Shown: positions 8,839 to 19,232, counted from the stretch's first letter. The stretch is DNA of 64,000 nt from Actinocrispum wychmicini (GCF_004345645.1 NZ_SLWS01000001.1:1181546-1245545), one strand, 5' to 3'. Translations and numbers: made by a program. The notes: generated from the sequence alone by a model not told the origin.

Positions 8839-8965
8839 GGTAGTCACTCCTCCGTGTATGCGTTCACGCACTCCCCGTTAAGACGCGTACCCCACACGGT
8901 TGATCAAGACCCAGGCTGAGATGCTGGGACCTGCGCACATGTTGTTTTCGTGGAGGAGCACCACA

Positions 8966-10519
<1,554 letters not shown>

Positions 10520-10527
10520 CGACGCCG

Positions 10528-10562
10528 ACGGCCCGCCCAAGCGAGGGGCAAGGGCGGGCCGT
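10528..10562. terminator. Hairpin terminator after guaA
   Basis: ACGGCCCGCCC and GGGCGGGCCGT form a perfect 11-bp stem around a 13-nt loop, 9 nt after the guaA stop. It lies between convergent genes and could serve both strands. Confidence 0.8.
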
Positions 10563-10593
10563 GGTGCGGGACAGCGCCCGCGAGTAGTGCGGG

Positions 10594-10800
10594 TCAGCGG
10601 TTGCGGCGGCGGACCGAGCTGCCGAACAGCAGCAGGCCCACCAGGACCGCGCCGCCGGCGAGCAGCCAGCGCGGGTCGAAGTGCGGCAGCCACGTCCTGC
10701 CGTCGGTGAGTACGTACGCGGACATCAGCAGGGTCGCGATTCCCGCGAGCATGGTCAGCACGTCCGGCCGGCGCTTGCGGTCCGGGTCTCGCTCAGCCAC
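10594..10800 (-). CDS. Small two-helix membrane protein
   Basis: A 68-aa protein starting VAERDPDRKRRPDVLT, with two hydrophobic segments (MLAGIATLLMSAYVL and WLLAGGAVLVGLLLFG) and an Arg-rich tail. GTG at 10800 has GGAGG six nt upstream and overlaps the stop of the preceding PspC-domain gene, so the two are probably translationally coupled. ATG at 10815 is a longer in-frame alternative. Function unknown; the context suggests a partner of the PspC-type envelope-stress protein. Confidence 0.65.
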   Translation of the reverse strand: MAERDPDRKRRPDVLTMLAGIATLLMSAYVLTDGRTWLPHFDPRWLLAGGAVLVGLLLFGSSVRRRNR

Positions 10801-12061
10801 GTCGTACCTCCACATTTCCGGTGCTGGCCCGGACGTCCAGGGTGATCTTCAGGCCGCTGGTGCCGCTCTGGGTGGCGCGCACCCGCGCCGGGATGCCGTT
10901 GTCGCGCTGCCCGAGGCACTCCACCGAGCCGCGGCTGGCCGAGCAGTTGACGTCCACTTCCGCGTTGGCGGGCACGATCACGACCGCGTTGCCCAGGCCG
11001 ACCTTCACGTTGGTCCGCACCGGTTCGGTCGACTTCAGGGCCGTCAGGTCCAGGTTCACCGAGCCGCCCCCGAGGGTGTAGTCCGAGCGGAGCTCCTGCA
11101 CCGACGCCGGCGTGTCGTTGATGGTGCCCCACTCCTCACCCACGACGGCGGGACCGCCGCCGGGCCCGGTGTTGGTGAGCACGAACCCGCCCAGGGCCAA
11201 CGGCACCGCGAGCCCGATCAGGCCACGGCCGCCGCCCAGGAACGAGCCGCCGACCATGCCGATGCCGATGACCGCCAGCACGATCCCCACGATGTGCGGT
11301 ACTGAGAGCCAGGCCGCGTAAGGCGCCGCCAGCACACACGCGCCGCCGATGACGAGCGCGGCACCGAGCGTGATCCCGCCCACTCGGGCGCGCTTACGCC
11401 GTACGGGTGGCTCCGGCTCGGGGTTCACCGGGGTCGGTTCCGGCAGGTCCCACGCGAACGGCGCGGCACCCAGCGGATCCCAGGCCGGTGGGTCGGTGCG
11501 CGGTGGCTCCGGGTCTGTCACGGGCGTGCTCATGTCCATCCCCAAGTTCGGCTCGGGATCCTGCGGCCGGGCGGTGGTGGTGGTGTTCAGTGGCGGCTGC
11601 CGCGCGGTCTGCTGGCCGAGGGACGCACGGTTGCGGTGTAGCAGGTACATCGCCACGACCAGCAGGATCAGCCCGATCAGGCCGTTGCCGTTGCCGTTGA
11701 ACGTCCAGAACGACACGCCGATCAGCGCCATGCACAGCAGCACTGTGAACGCCGTCCCCGTGCTGCTGCGGCCCTGGTGGACCATGGACATGAACGGCGC
11801 TTCCTCGTCGTTCTGCTCCGGGAAGAACAACCAGCCCAACAGGTACAGCAGCACCCCGGCGCCGCCGCCGAAGACCGTGGTCACGACCAACGCGACCCGG
11901 ACGATCACCGGGTCGATGGCGTACCGGTTGGCGATGGCCTGCGCCACGCCCGCGAACATCCGGCCACGGCGTGGCCGACGTGGCCGGCTGGCCCAGAAGT
12001 CCTTGAGGGTGTCCTCGACGCCGGCCAGCGGATGGGTCTGCTGTCGCTGTCCTGAACTCAC
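10793..12061 (-). CDS. PspC-domain membrane protein with C-terminal beta-rich domain
   Basis: A 422-aa protein. The N-terminal PspC domain covers about residues 20-75 (RRGRMFAGVAQAIANRYAID, then FGGGAGVLLYLLGWLFFP). Two hydrophobic segments, a Pro-rich cytoplasmic linker (about 155-225) and four more hydrophobic segments follow. The last 120 residues are a beta-rich stretch (NLDLTALKSTEPVRTNVKVG) like the LiaF/DUF-type domain of envelope-stress sensors. It is divergent from a PspC-fused histidine kinase, the common actinobacterial arrangement in which PspC proteins feed cell-envelope stress to a LiaRS-like system. Its precise role is inferred. Confidence 0.83.
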   Translation of the reverse strand: MSSGQRQQTHPLAGVEDTLKDFWASRPRRPRRGRMFAGVAQAIANRYAIDPVIVRVALVVTTVFGGGAGVLLYLLGWLFFPEQNDEEAPFMSMVHQGRSSTGTAFTVLLCMALIGVSFWTFNGNGNGLIGLILLVVAMYLLHRNRASLGQQTARQPPLNTTTTARPQDPEPNLGMDMSTPVTDPEPPRTDPPAWDPLGAAPFAWDLPEPTPVNPEPEPPVRRKRARVGGITLGAALVIGGACVLAAPYAAWLSVPHIVGIVLAVIGIGMVGGSFLGGGRGLIGLAVPLALGGFVLTNTGPGGGPAVVGEEWGTINDTPASVQELRSDYTLGGGSVNLDLTALKSTEPVRTNVKVGLGNAVVIVPANAEVDVNCSASRGSVECLGQRDNGIPARVRATQSGTSGLKITLDVRASTGNVEVRRG

Positions 12062-12097
12062 GCAGACCAGGATGCGCTGAAAGGGCGGCTGACCACA

Positions 12098-12138
12098 TCA
12101 GGGCACTCCCCTGACCTTGCCCCGGGGGCGTTCCCTGA
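12098..12138. promoter_or_regulatory. TCAGGG/CCCTGA inverted repeat in divergent pspC-kinase promoter
   Basis: TCAGGG (12098-12103) and CCCTGA (12109-12114) form a perfect inverted repeat with a 5-nt spacer. A further CCCTGA copy lies at 12133-12138 against the kinase start. The position between two divergent envelope-stress genes suggests a response-regulator site. The repeat is seen; binding is inferred. Confidence 0.4.
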
Positions 12139-13454
12139 TGACCGACTCAGGCAAACCGTGTGACCATTCACGGGTGGCATTGCAGCTTCGACGCGACCGG
12201 ACGGAAGTCGCCGACCCGACGGTCCCCGAGATAGAGCGGCTGTACCGCAGGCGCTCCGGCCGAACCGTCGCCGGGATCGCCGGCGGTCTGGCCGACCATC
12301 TCGGTGTTGACGTGCTCTGGGTGCGGCTGGCGTTCGCCGCCGCGGCGGTCGCGGGCGGCGCGGGCGTGGTGGCCTACGGGCTGCTCTGGATCTTCGTGCC
12401 GCAGCAGGACCCGGACGTCGAAGCGCCCCCGACCTCCCGGCGGGAACACCAACAGGCCGTCGCGCTCATCGCGCTCGGCCTGGGGGTCGCGCTCGCGACG
12501 AACACGCTGATCGGCGCGTTCAACGGATGGGCGGCCGCCGCGTTGGCCGTCACTGTCGTCGGTGGCGCGATCGTGTGGCGCGAGGCCGACGAGGCGGCGC
12601 AGCGCCGCAAGGGCAAAGACAGCCAGATGTTCAGCGGCGACCGCAACGCGCTGGTGCGGGTGCTGTCCGGCGTCGCCCTGGTCGTCACCGGTGTCGCCGG
12701 GTTCCTCCTGAAAGCCGTCGGCGACCTGCAGCAACCGCAGTTCGTGATCGCCGTGGTGGTGGCGGTGCTGATCGGTGTGGCCCTGGTCACGGTGCCGTGG
12801 TGGCTCCGGCTGGTCCGTGACCTCACCGAGGAGCGCCGCAAGCGGATCCGGACCGAGGAACGCGCCGAGATCGCGGCCCACCTGCACGACTCCGTACTGC
12901 AGACACTCGCGTTGATCCAGAAGCAGTCGGACGCGCCCCGCGAGGTGCTCCGGCTCGCCCGCGGCCAGGAACGGCAGCTGCGGACCTGGCTGTACGGGCC
13001 GACCGGGTACGGCCGGGACGAAGCCGCGCAGGTGAGCGGGCCAACCACGCTGTCCGAGGCGATCGCGACCGCGTGCGGCGAGGTCGAGGACGCGTTCGCG
13101 ATCAAGGTCCAGCAGGTCGTGGTTGGCGACGTCGAGCTGGACGAGAAGCTGACCGCGCTGGTCCAGGCGACCAGGGAGGCGACCGTGAACGCGGCGAAGC
13201 ACGCCGGCGTCGGCGAGGTCAGCGTGTACGCCGAAGTCGAACCCGACCGGGTGAACATTTTCGTCCGGGACCGCGGCAAGGGCTTCGATCCGGCGGCGGT
13301 TTCCGAGGACCGGCATGGCCTGGCCGACTCCATCCGGGGCAGGATGGACCGCAACGGGGGAACGGTCCGGCTGCGGACCGCCCCCGGCGAGGGCACCGAG
13401 GTGCACCTCGAGATGTCACGGAGCACAGCCTCCGTGGCACGCGCGGAGCGATGA
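12138..13454 (+). CDS. PspC-fused sensor histidine kinase (LiaS/NarL-type partner)
   Basis: About 438 aa. The N-terminal PspC domain (RRRSGRTVAGIAGGLADHLG, residues about 40-100) is followed by three or four more membrane segments. The cytoplasmic kinase core has the HisKA_3-type phospho-acceptor His in EIAAHLHDSVLQTLALIQKQ, and the ATPase has the N box in TREATVNAAKHAG plus DRGKGFDPA and GLADSIRGRMDRNGG. ATG at 12138 follows GGGGG at a usable distance; GTG at 12174 is possible. The LuxR-type regulator gene lies 13 bp downstream, so this is a two-component pair for envelope stress. Confidence 0.87.
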   Translation: MTDSGKPCDHSRVALQLRRDRTEVADPTVPEIERLYRRRSGRTVAGIAGGLADHLGVDVLWVRLAFAAAAVAGGAGVVAYGLLWIFVPQQDPDVEAPPTSRREHQQAVALIALGLGVALATNTLIGAFNGWAAAALAVTVVGGAIVWREADEAAQRRKGKDSQMFSGDRNALVRVLSGVALVVTGVAGFLLKAVGDLQQPQFVIAVVVAVLIGVALVTVPWWLRLVRDLTEERRKRIRTEERAEIAAHLHDSVLQTLALIQKQSDAPREVLRLARGQERQLRTWLYGPTGYGRDEAAQVSGPTTLSEAIATACGEVEDAFAIKVQQVVVGDVELDEKLTALVQATREATVNAAKHAGVGEVSVYAEVEPDRVNIFVRDRGKGFDPAAVSEDRHGLADSIRGRMDRNGGTVRLRTAPGEGTEVHLEMSRSTASVARAER

Positions 13455-13467
13455 GGAGGCCGACGGC

Positions 13468-14092
13468 GTGACTGAAAGCACCCAGCGACGGGTCCGGGTT
13501 TTCCTGGTCGACGACCACGCGCTGTTCCGCGCGGGCGTCCGCACCGAGCTGGACTCGATCACCGACGAGATCGAGGTGGTCGGCGAGGCCGGCACGGTCA
13601 ACGAGGCGGTCACCGGGATCGCCGCGAAACTTCCCGACGTGGTGCTGCTCGACGTGCACATGCCGGACGGCGGCGGGGCCGAGGTGCTGCGCCAGATCCG
13701 GCCGACGCACCCGGCGGTCGTGTTCCTCGCGCTGTCGGTGTCCGACGCGGCCGAAGACGTGATCGCCGTCATCCGCGCGGGCGCGCGCGGGTACGTCACC
13801 AAGACGATCACCAGCCAGGAACTGGTCCGCTCGGTGGTCCGGGTCGCCGAGGGCGACGCGGTGTTCTCCCCCCGGCTGGCCGGTTTCGTGCTGGACGCGT
13901 TCGCCGACCGGCCGGGGGCGGCCCCGATCAGCGACCCCGAGCTCGACCTGCTCACCCCCAGGGAGCGGGACGTGCTGCGGCTGTTGGCGCGTGGTTACGC
14001 CTACAAGGAGATCGCGTCGGAGCTGTTCATCTCGGTGAAGACGGTGGAGACGCACGTTTCGAGCGTCCTGCGCAAAACCCAGCTGTCTAACG
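13468..14092 (+). CDS. LuxR/NarL-type response regulator, C-terminus apparently deleted
   Basis: GTG at 13468 follows GAGGAGG by 8 nt. The receiver domain has VFLVDDHALFR, the phospho-acceptor Asp in VVLLDVHMPDGGG, and the conserved Lys in GYVTKTITSQEL. The LuxR helix-turn-helix is present: LLTPRERDVLRLLARGYAYKEIASELFISVKTVETHVSSVLRKTQLSN (core residues only; longer than a motif, ends near 14090). Relatives continue RHELTRWA and stop; here the frame runs without a stop to 15156 through unrelated sequence. I treat about 14090 as the end of homologous coding sequence. The last 12-15 residues and the stop seem lost in a deletion joining it to the next gene. Confidence 0.8.
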
Positions 14093-14809
14093 GCTCCCGG
14101 CCCGTTCGACGGACCTCAGCCGCAGGCCACGCGGCACGACACGACGCCGAACACGCACCGCCGCCCGCCCGCGCGGACCAGGCAACTCGCCAAGCTGGCG
14201 GGTCTGGGAGTGGCGACCGGCGTGCTGTGCGCGTCGATCATCGCGGCCTCGGTCATCAACACGCACCGGCAGGCGGCAGCCAACGCCGCGGCCCGGCCGT
14301 CCCTGGAGACGACCGACCAGCAGGCACTGCTGCCGAACCTGTTCACCCTCGGCCCCGGCACGCCCACCGACGGGAACCGGACCGTGACCGGGCTGCCGCT
14401 GCCGAACAAGGGCGCCGCGGCCACGTCCATCGACACCGGTCCCGGTGCCGCGACCCAGCCCGAGCAGAAGAAGGGCGCCAGCAGCCACCCCGTCTTGGCC
14501 GAGAGCCCGATCAACGCGGAACTGGTCCGCCGGTACTACGACCTGCTGGCCAACCACCCCAACCAGGCCCTCGGCCTGTTGGACGACGCACTGCTCGGCT
14601 CGGACATGTCGCGGTTCGTCAGTTCGTGGTCCCAGGTCCGCGGCATCCAGGTGCTCGACGTGCAGCAGCGGCCGGACGGGCTGCTCGCGATCGTCGAGGC
14701 GGTCCTGCCGGACGGCGGCACGGCCCGTGTCCAGCAGTTGCTCAAGGTGACCAGCACGTCACCGCAGCGCATCACCGGCGCGGAGATCATCTCGGCACAA
14801 CGAAGCTAA
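14087..14809 (+). CDS. Membrane-anchored protein with NTF2-like extracytoplasmic domain, start codon missing
   Basis: In this frame coding character begins exactly at the regulator junction: CTA then TAPGPFDGPQPQATRHD, which looks like a natural N-terminus whose ATG was replaced. The first usable start is GTG at 14210, inside the membrane segment VATGVLCASIIAASVI. A Pro/Gly-rich linker follows. The C-terminal 85 residues (LVRRYYDLLANHPNQALGLL onward) resemble the domain at the C-terminus of the kinase at 16595-18247 and of the protein at 20486-21352. Function is unknown; it may be a periplasmic sensor or ligand-binding module of the kinase group. Confidence 0.65.
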   Translation, partial: LTAPGPFDGPQPQATRHDTTPNTHRRPPARTRQLAKLAGLGVATGVLCASIIAASVINTHRQAAANAAARPSLETTDQQALLPNLFTLGPGTPTDGNRTVTGLPLPNKGAAATSIDTGPGAATQPEQKKGASSHPVLAESPINAELVRRYYDLLANHPNQALGLLDDALLGSDMSRFVSSWSQVRGIQVLDVQQRPDGLLAIVEAVLPDGGTARVQQLLKVTSTSPQRITGAEIISAQRS

Positions 14810-14824
14810 GGTTGACCCGGCTGG

Positions 14825-14852
14825 GGCCCATCCTCTCGTCAGAGGGTGGGCC
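14825..14852 (+). terminator. Hairpin terminator
   Basis: GGCCCATCCTCT pairs with AGAGGGTGGGCC (11 Watson-Crick pairs plus one wobble) around a CGTC loop, 15 nt after the stop at 14809. It should end the two-component transcript and isolate the following kinase genes. Confidence 0.75.
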
Positions 14853-15152
14853 TCACCCACATCTGGTGTGCCTGTCGATCCCTGTGGGTACTCACATCAC
14901 CATGGCCACACCCGAACGGGCTAAGCTGGTCGGGCTCGAGAGCCTCGGGCGAATGTGGCGTTGGTCTCAGTCGTCGGCCATGGCGCTACGTGACCCACGT
15001 GCGGCGCGTATCCAGGTAACGGTCTTGTGGCCGTGCGCGAAGAGTGAGCGCATAGCCTGGAGCCCGTTGCCCGCATCCGAGGCGCGACGGCAACGGGGTT
15101 GTCCGCGGTTCAGGAAGATCGCCGGCGAGCTGTTCGCGGGCAGGGAGGTGTC
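14853..15152. other. 300-bp gap before kinase 1
   Basis: I see no gene, RNA or repeat here. It presumably carries the promoter of the tandem kinase genes, but no convincing -35/-10 pair was picked out. The GGGAGG at 15143-15148 is the kinase ribosome-binding site. Confidence 0.5.
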
Positions 15153-16526
15153 GTGAGCGACGAAGGCCGACTGGTCGCCGGTCGCTACCGGCTCATGCAC
15201 CGTATCGGCACCGGCGCGATGGGGGTCGTCTGGCAGGCCAGAGACGAACGGTTGAACCGGGTCGTCGCGGTCAAGCAGGTCCTGCTGCAGTCCGGGCTGT
15301 CGGCCGACGAGATCGACGAGGCACTGGAGCGGGTTCAGCGGGAAGGCCGGATCGCCGCGAAGCTGCACCACCCGAACGCCGTGACGGTGTTCGACGTCGT
15401 GGACGACGACGATGCCCCATGGCTGGTCATGGAGTACGTCCCCAGCCAGAGCCTGGCGGCGGCCATGAAGGAGCGCGGCGCGTTGCCGCCGTTGGAGGTC
15501 GCCGCGATCGGCGCGCAGATCGCGGCCGCGCTGGCCGCCGCGCACGCGGCCGGGATCGTGCACCGGGACATCAAGCCGGGCAACATCCTGCTCGCGGACA
15601 ACGGCGCGGTGAAGATCACCGACTTCGGCATCTCCCGCGCAAGCGACGACGTGCAGGTCACCAAGACCGGCCTGATCGCGGGCACCCCGGCGTACCTGGC
15701 GCCGGAGGTGGCCTACGGCAAGGACCCGACCCCGCCGACGGACGTCTTCTCGCTCGGTTCGACGCTGTACGCGGCGGTCGAGGGTGAGCCGCCGTTCGGT
15801 CTGAGTGAGAACACCCTGGGCCTGTTGCACGCCGTGGCCGCCGGCAAGATCAATCCGCCGCGCTACGCCGGGCCGCTCGCGCCCGTGCTGATCTCGTTAC
15901 TCGCGGCCGAGGCCGAGGAGCGGCCGACGGCGGCGCACGCACGGGACATGCTCGCCGCTGTGGCCCGCGGCGACCTTCCGGACGTGCCCGAGACCAGGAC
16001 CATGTTCGCCGGTCCGGCGACGGATCCACGGACCCGTGCGCTGAACCAGCAGCCGCCGCGCTCGCGTACCGGGGTCCGGCCCGCGGTCCCCGGCGGTTCC
16101 CGGACGGGTGTGCGTCCCGCGACCGGTGGAGGGTCCCGGACCGGGGTCCGGCCGGCGACGGGGCCGCCACCGAAGCAGTCCAAGCGGCCGTTCGTGATCG
16201 GCGGGATCGCGTTGGCCGGCTTACTCGGCATCGGCGGCTACCTGATCGCGGCCAGTCCCGGCCATCAGGAGAACCCGGAGCCGTCGAAGGTGAACAGCAG
16301 CCAGACCACCCAGGCGCCGCCGAGCATCTCGTACACCACACCGTCGGACGCGCCGTCCACCACGTCCCCGCCGAAGTCGACGCCCAAGTCCACCCCGAAG
16401 TCGTCGGTCGAGCCGCCGAAGTCGTCCTCGAGTTCGAGCTCGGCCCCGCCGAGCACCTCGTCGACCCCGAAGTCCTCGACGTCGAGCACCAGCTCGACCC
16501 CGCCGTCCACGAGTAGCAGCCGCTGA
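15153..16526 (+). CDS. PknB-type Ser/Thr protein kinase, sensorless Ser/Pro tail
   Basis: A 457-aa protein starting at GTG 15153 (VSDEGRLVAGRYRLMHRIG). The kinase is complete: GTGAMGVV glycine loop, Lys41 in VVAVKQVL, Glu in the C helix, HRDIKPGN (Asp about 138), DFGISRAS, GTPAYLAPE and DVFSLG. The juxtamembrane linker contains three SRTGVRPA repeats. One membrane segment (about 345-367, FVIGGIALAGLLGIGGYLIA) leads to an 85-residue Ser/Thr/Pro/Lys tail of low complexity with no folded sensor. The tail may span or bind the cell wall. It is followed 68 bp later by a close paralogue, which suggests tandem duplication. Confidence 0.93.
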   Translation: MSDEGRLVAGRYRLMHRIGTGAMGVVWQARDERLNRVVAVKQVLLQSGLSADEIDEALERVQREGRIAAKLHHPNAVTVFDVVDDDDAPWLVMEYVPSQSLAAAMKERGALPPLEVAAIGAQIAAALAAAHAAGIVHRDIKPGNILLADNGAVKITDFGISRASDDVQVTKTGLIAGTPAYLAPEVAYGKDPTPPTDVFSLGSTLYAAVEGEPPFGLSENTLGLLHAVAAGKINPPRYAGPLAPVLISLLAAEAEERPTAAHARDMLAAVARGDLPDVPETRTMFAGPATDPRTRALNQQPPRSRTGVRPAVPGGSRTGVRPATGGGSRTGVRPATGPPPKQSKRPFVIGGIALAGLLGIGGYLIAASPGHQENPEPSKVNSSQTTQAPPSISYTTPSDAPSTTSPPKSTPKSTPKSSVEPPKSSSSSSSAPPSTSSTPKSSTSSTSSTPPSTSSSR

Positions 16527-16594
16527 GACAACCTTCTGGCACCCTCAAACGACATATCACCAAGAGACAAATCCAGCCGTACGGGAGTTAGGCG

Positions 16595-18247
16595 TTGCCC
16601 TCCGACGAAGACCGCCTGGTGGCGGGTCGATACCGACTGGGACAGCGCATCGGCAGCGGTGCGATGGGCGTCGTGTGGCAGGCGCTCGACGAGCGGCTGC
16701 ACCGCACGGTCGCGGTGAAACAGCTCCTTCCCCAGCCGGGTGTGAGCCCCGCGCAGGCCGAAGAGGGCCGGCTCCGGTCGATGCGGGAGGGCCGGATCGC
16801 CGCCCGGCTGCAGCACCCGAACGCCATCACGGTGTACGACGTGGTGGACGACGACGGGCAGCCGTGGCTGGTGATGGAGTACCTGCCGTCCCGCAGTCTC
16901 GCCGCCGAGCTGGACGAGCGGATGACGATCCCGCCGCAGGAGGCCGCGAGGATCGGCGCTGAGGTGGCCACCGCGCTCGTGGCCGCGCACGCCGCGGGGA
17001 TCGTGCACCGGGACATCAAGCCCGCGAACGTGCTGCTCGGTTCGGAGGGCAGCGTCAAGATCACCGACTTCGGCATCTCCCGCGCGGTCGGTGACGTGAC
17101 CGTGACGGCAACCGGCATGCTCGCCGGCACGCCCGCGTATCTCGCGCCCGAGGTCGCCAAGGGCATGGAGCCAACGCCGGCGTCGGACGTGTTCTCCCTG
17201 GGGTCGACGCTGTACGTCTGCGTCGAGGGTCATTCGCCGTTCGGGTTGAGCGAGAACACCCTCGCGCTGCTGCACGCGGTCGCGGCCGGCAAGATCACCC
17301 CGCCGCGCCAGGCCGGTCCGATGACCGCGCTGTTGATGCGGTTGCTACGGACCGACCCGGCCGAGCGGCCGACCATGATGGCCACCAAAGAGGCGCTGTC
17401 GGCGATCGCCGCGGGCCGTTCGGTCCCGCCGGGTGTCCTGAGCGGCACGTACGACGGCCCCACGGTCGCGCACCGCACACCGCCGCCGATCTCGGCCCCG
17501 ATCCCGGTGCAGCAGCCGCCCAAACCGCACCAGGTGACCAGGTTGGACGCCAACCCGCTGGCCGAGCCGCGAAGAACCGCACCGGGCGGCTTCGGTCCGG
17601 TGAGCTCGACCGGCTCCGGCAATCCGGTCGGCCCGGTCGGTCCGGTCGACCACACACCGCCCACGGCGCCGAAGCCGGGCCGGGATGTCAAGCGGATCGT
17701 GCTGACCGTGCTCGCGATCATCGGTGCCGCCCTGGTCGGTGTGCTCGTCGCGAGCCTGTTCACCCGCTCCAAGTCGACCGACGCGTCGCCGGGGCCGACG
17801 ACACCGCTGCCCACCACGAGCGTCACGGTCACCCAGACAGGCAGCTCGACGCCGAAGCCCAGCACGTCCAGCAGCCGGACGTCGTCGTCGAGTTCGTCGT
17901 CCTCCTCGTCCAGTTCGAGCAGCTCGCAGAGCGACAACCTCGACGGCGGCGACGACTTCGTCAAGCAGTACTACGACCTGCTGCCGCAGAACCCCGAGGC
18001 GGCCTGGAACGAGCTGACCCCCAAGGCGCAGGCGAAGAGCGGCGGCAAGAAGGCGTTCTTCGACTTCTACGCGGACTTCGACGACGTGAAGGTCGTGGAC
18101 ACCAACCAGAACGGCAACATCGTCACCGGGACGGTCAAGTTCAAGAAGAAGAACGGCGGCGAGACCTCCGAGGGCTACCGGTTCGTCCTCGTCAAGCAGG
18201 GCGACAAGTTCCTGATCGACGACTTCGCCAAGACCAATGGGGGCTAG
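16595..18247 (+). CDS. PknB-type Ser/Thr protein kinase with NTF2-like sensor domain
   Basis: A 550-aa protein from a TTG start, 8 nt after GGGAG (LPSDEDRLVAGRYRLGQRIG). Kinase motifs: GSGAMGVV, Lys42 in TVAVKQLL, HRDIKPAN, DFGISRAV, GTPAYLAPE. A Pro-rich juxtamembrane linker is followed by a membrane segment at about 367-390 (IVLTVLAIIGAALVGVLVAS) and a poly-Ser spacer. The final 95 residues (DFVKQYYDLLPQNPEAAWNE onward) form an extracytoplasmic domain shared with the proteins at 14087-14809 and 20486-21352. The kinase half is very close to the kinase at 15153, but the outer half differs. The stop overlaps the convergent LysR stop by four bases. Confidence 0.93.
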   Translation: MPSDEDRLVAGRYRLGQRIGSGAMGVVWQALDERLHRTVAVKQLLPQPGVSPAQAEEGRLRSMREGRIAARLQHPNAITVYDVVDDDGQPWLVMEYLPSRSLAAELDERMTIPPQEAARIGAEVATALVAAHAAGIVHRDIKPANVLLGSEGSVKITDFGISRAVGDVTVTATGMLAGTPAYLAPEVAKGMEPTPASDVFSLGSTLYVCVEGHSPFGLSENTLALLHAVAAGKITPPRQAGPMTALLMRLLRTDPAERPTMMATKEALSAIAAGRSVPPGVLSGTYDGPTVAHRTPPPISAPIPVQQPPKPHQVTRLDANPLAEPRRTAPGGFGPVSSTGSGNPVGPVGPVDHTPPTAPKPGRDVKRIVLTVLAIIGAALVGVLVASLFTRSKSTDASPGPTTPLPTTSVTVTQTGSSTPKPSTSSSRTSSSSSSSSSSSSSSSQSDNLDGGDDFVKQYYDLLPQNPEAAWNELTPKAQAKSGGKKAFFDFYADFDDVKVVDTNQNGNIVTGTVKFKKKNGGETSEGYRFVLVKQGDKFLIDDFAKTNGG

Positions 18248-19149
18248 CCGGCGACCTTCGCCGCCACCTCGGTGAGCGCGCTCAAGAACGCCTTCACAGC
18301 CGGGTTTTCCGCGTTCGACTGGCGGATCGCGGCATAGATCTCGCGGACCACGGTGGGCTTGCGCACCCGTCGGGCGACCACGCCCGAGTGCGGGTTGTCC
18401 AAGCCGAGCCGGGGAATGAGCGCGACGCCGAGGCCGGCGGCCACAAAGCCCTGCGCGGTCTGGTAGTCCTCCGCCTCCACCGAGAAGTGCGGGGTGAAAC
18501 CCGCTGCGGCACAGGCGTTTCGGACGACCTCGGCGCACGGTCCGCTGTGCCATTCGGCGTTCACCCACGGCTCGTCGGCGAGGTCGGCCAGATCGAGGAC
18601 GCGTTTGCCGGCCAGCCGGTGGCCGCGCGGCAGCACCACGCGCAGCGGGTCCTGCAGCAGGTGGATCAGTTTCAGGCCGGTCCGCATCGTGTTCACCCGG
18701 TGGTTCAGCACGATCGCCACGTCCGCGTTGCCCGTCACCACCTCGGGCAGCGGGTCCTCGGGGTCGATGAGTTTCATGTCGATCCGCAGGCCCGGGTGTT
18801 CCTTACGGAGCCGCACTATCGACGGCGGCACCAGGGCGATGCCCGCGGTGGCGAAGTAACGCACCGACAGGTAGCCGGTTCGGCCCGCTTTCAGATCCTT
18901 GAGCGCGGTCTCCGCGTCCGTCAGGTTCCTGCTGAGGATCTCCGCGTGGTCGGTGAGCAACTGGCCGGCCGCGGTCGGGCGGACACCCCGGCCGACGCGC
19001 TCCAGCAACGGGATACCCGCCTCCCGCTCCAGCACGGCCAACTGTTGGCTGACCGCGGACGGCGTGTAGCCGAGGTTTCCCGCGGCCGCCGTGACCGAAC
19101 CGCTGGTCACGACCGCCCTGAGGATCTGCATCCGGCGCACGTCCAACAT
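18244..19149 (-). CDS. LysR-family transcriptional regulator
   Basis: A 301-aa protein with a classic LysR N-terminal winged helix (MQILRAVVTSGSVTAAAGNL, then YTPSAVSQQLAVLEREAG) and a periplasmic-binding-protein-like effector domain. It is divergent from the EamA transporter with an 83-bp gap, the usual arrangement for a LysR regulator and its target. The gap is AT-rich (ATTACTTAACGGTTGATG, then TACATAAT) and could hold the binding site. The effector is unknown. Confidence 0.93.
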   Translation of the reverse strand: MLDVRRMQILRAVVTSGSVTAAAGNLGYTPSAVSQQLAVLEREAGIPLLERVGRGVRPTAAGQLLTDHAEILSRNLTDAETALKDLKAGRTGYLSVRYFATAGIALVPPSIVRLRKEHPGLRIDMKLIDPEDPLPEVVTGNADVAIVLNHRVNTMRTGLKLIHLLQDPLRVVLPRGHRLAGKRVLDLADLADEPWVNAEWHSGPCAEVVRNACAAAGFTPHFSVEAEDYQTAQGFVAAGLGVALIPRLGLDNPHSGVVARRVRKPTVVREIYAAIRQSNAENPAVKAFLSALTEVAAKVAG

Positions 19150-19232
19150 GGACCGACCTTACAGGATTACTTAACGGTTGATGTACATAATTTCACTTGT
19201 GCTGCCAAGTTAGCTCCGGCACCGTTGGCGCC

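Noticed and set aside
14093..15156. A genuine 350-residue C-terminal extension of the response regulator
   Set aside because: The composition (Arg/Pro/Gly/His-rich) is typical of an out-of-frame reading, and the overlapping frame carries the conserved membrane protein.
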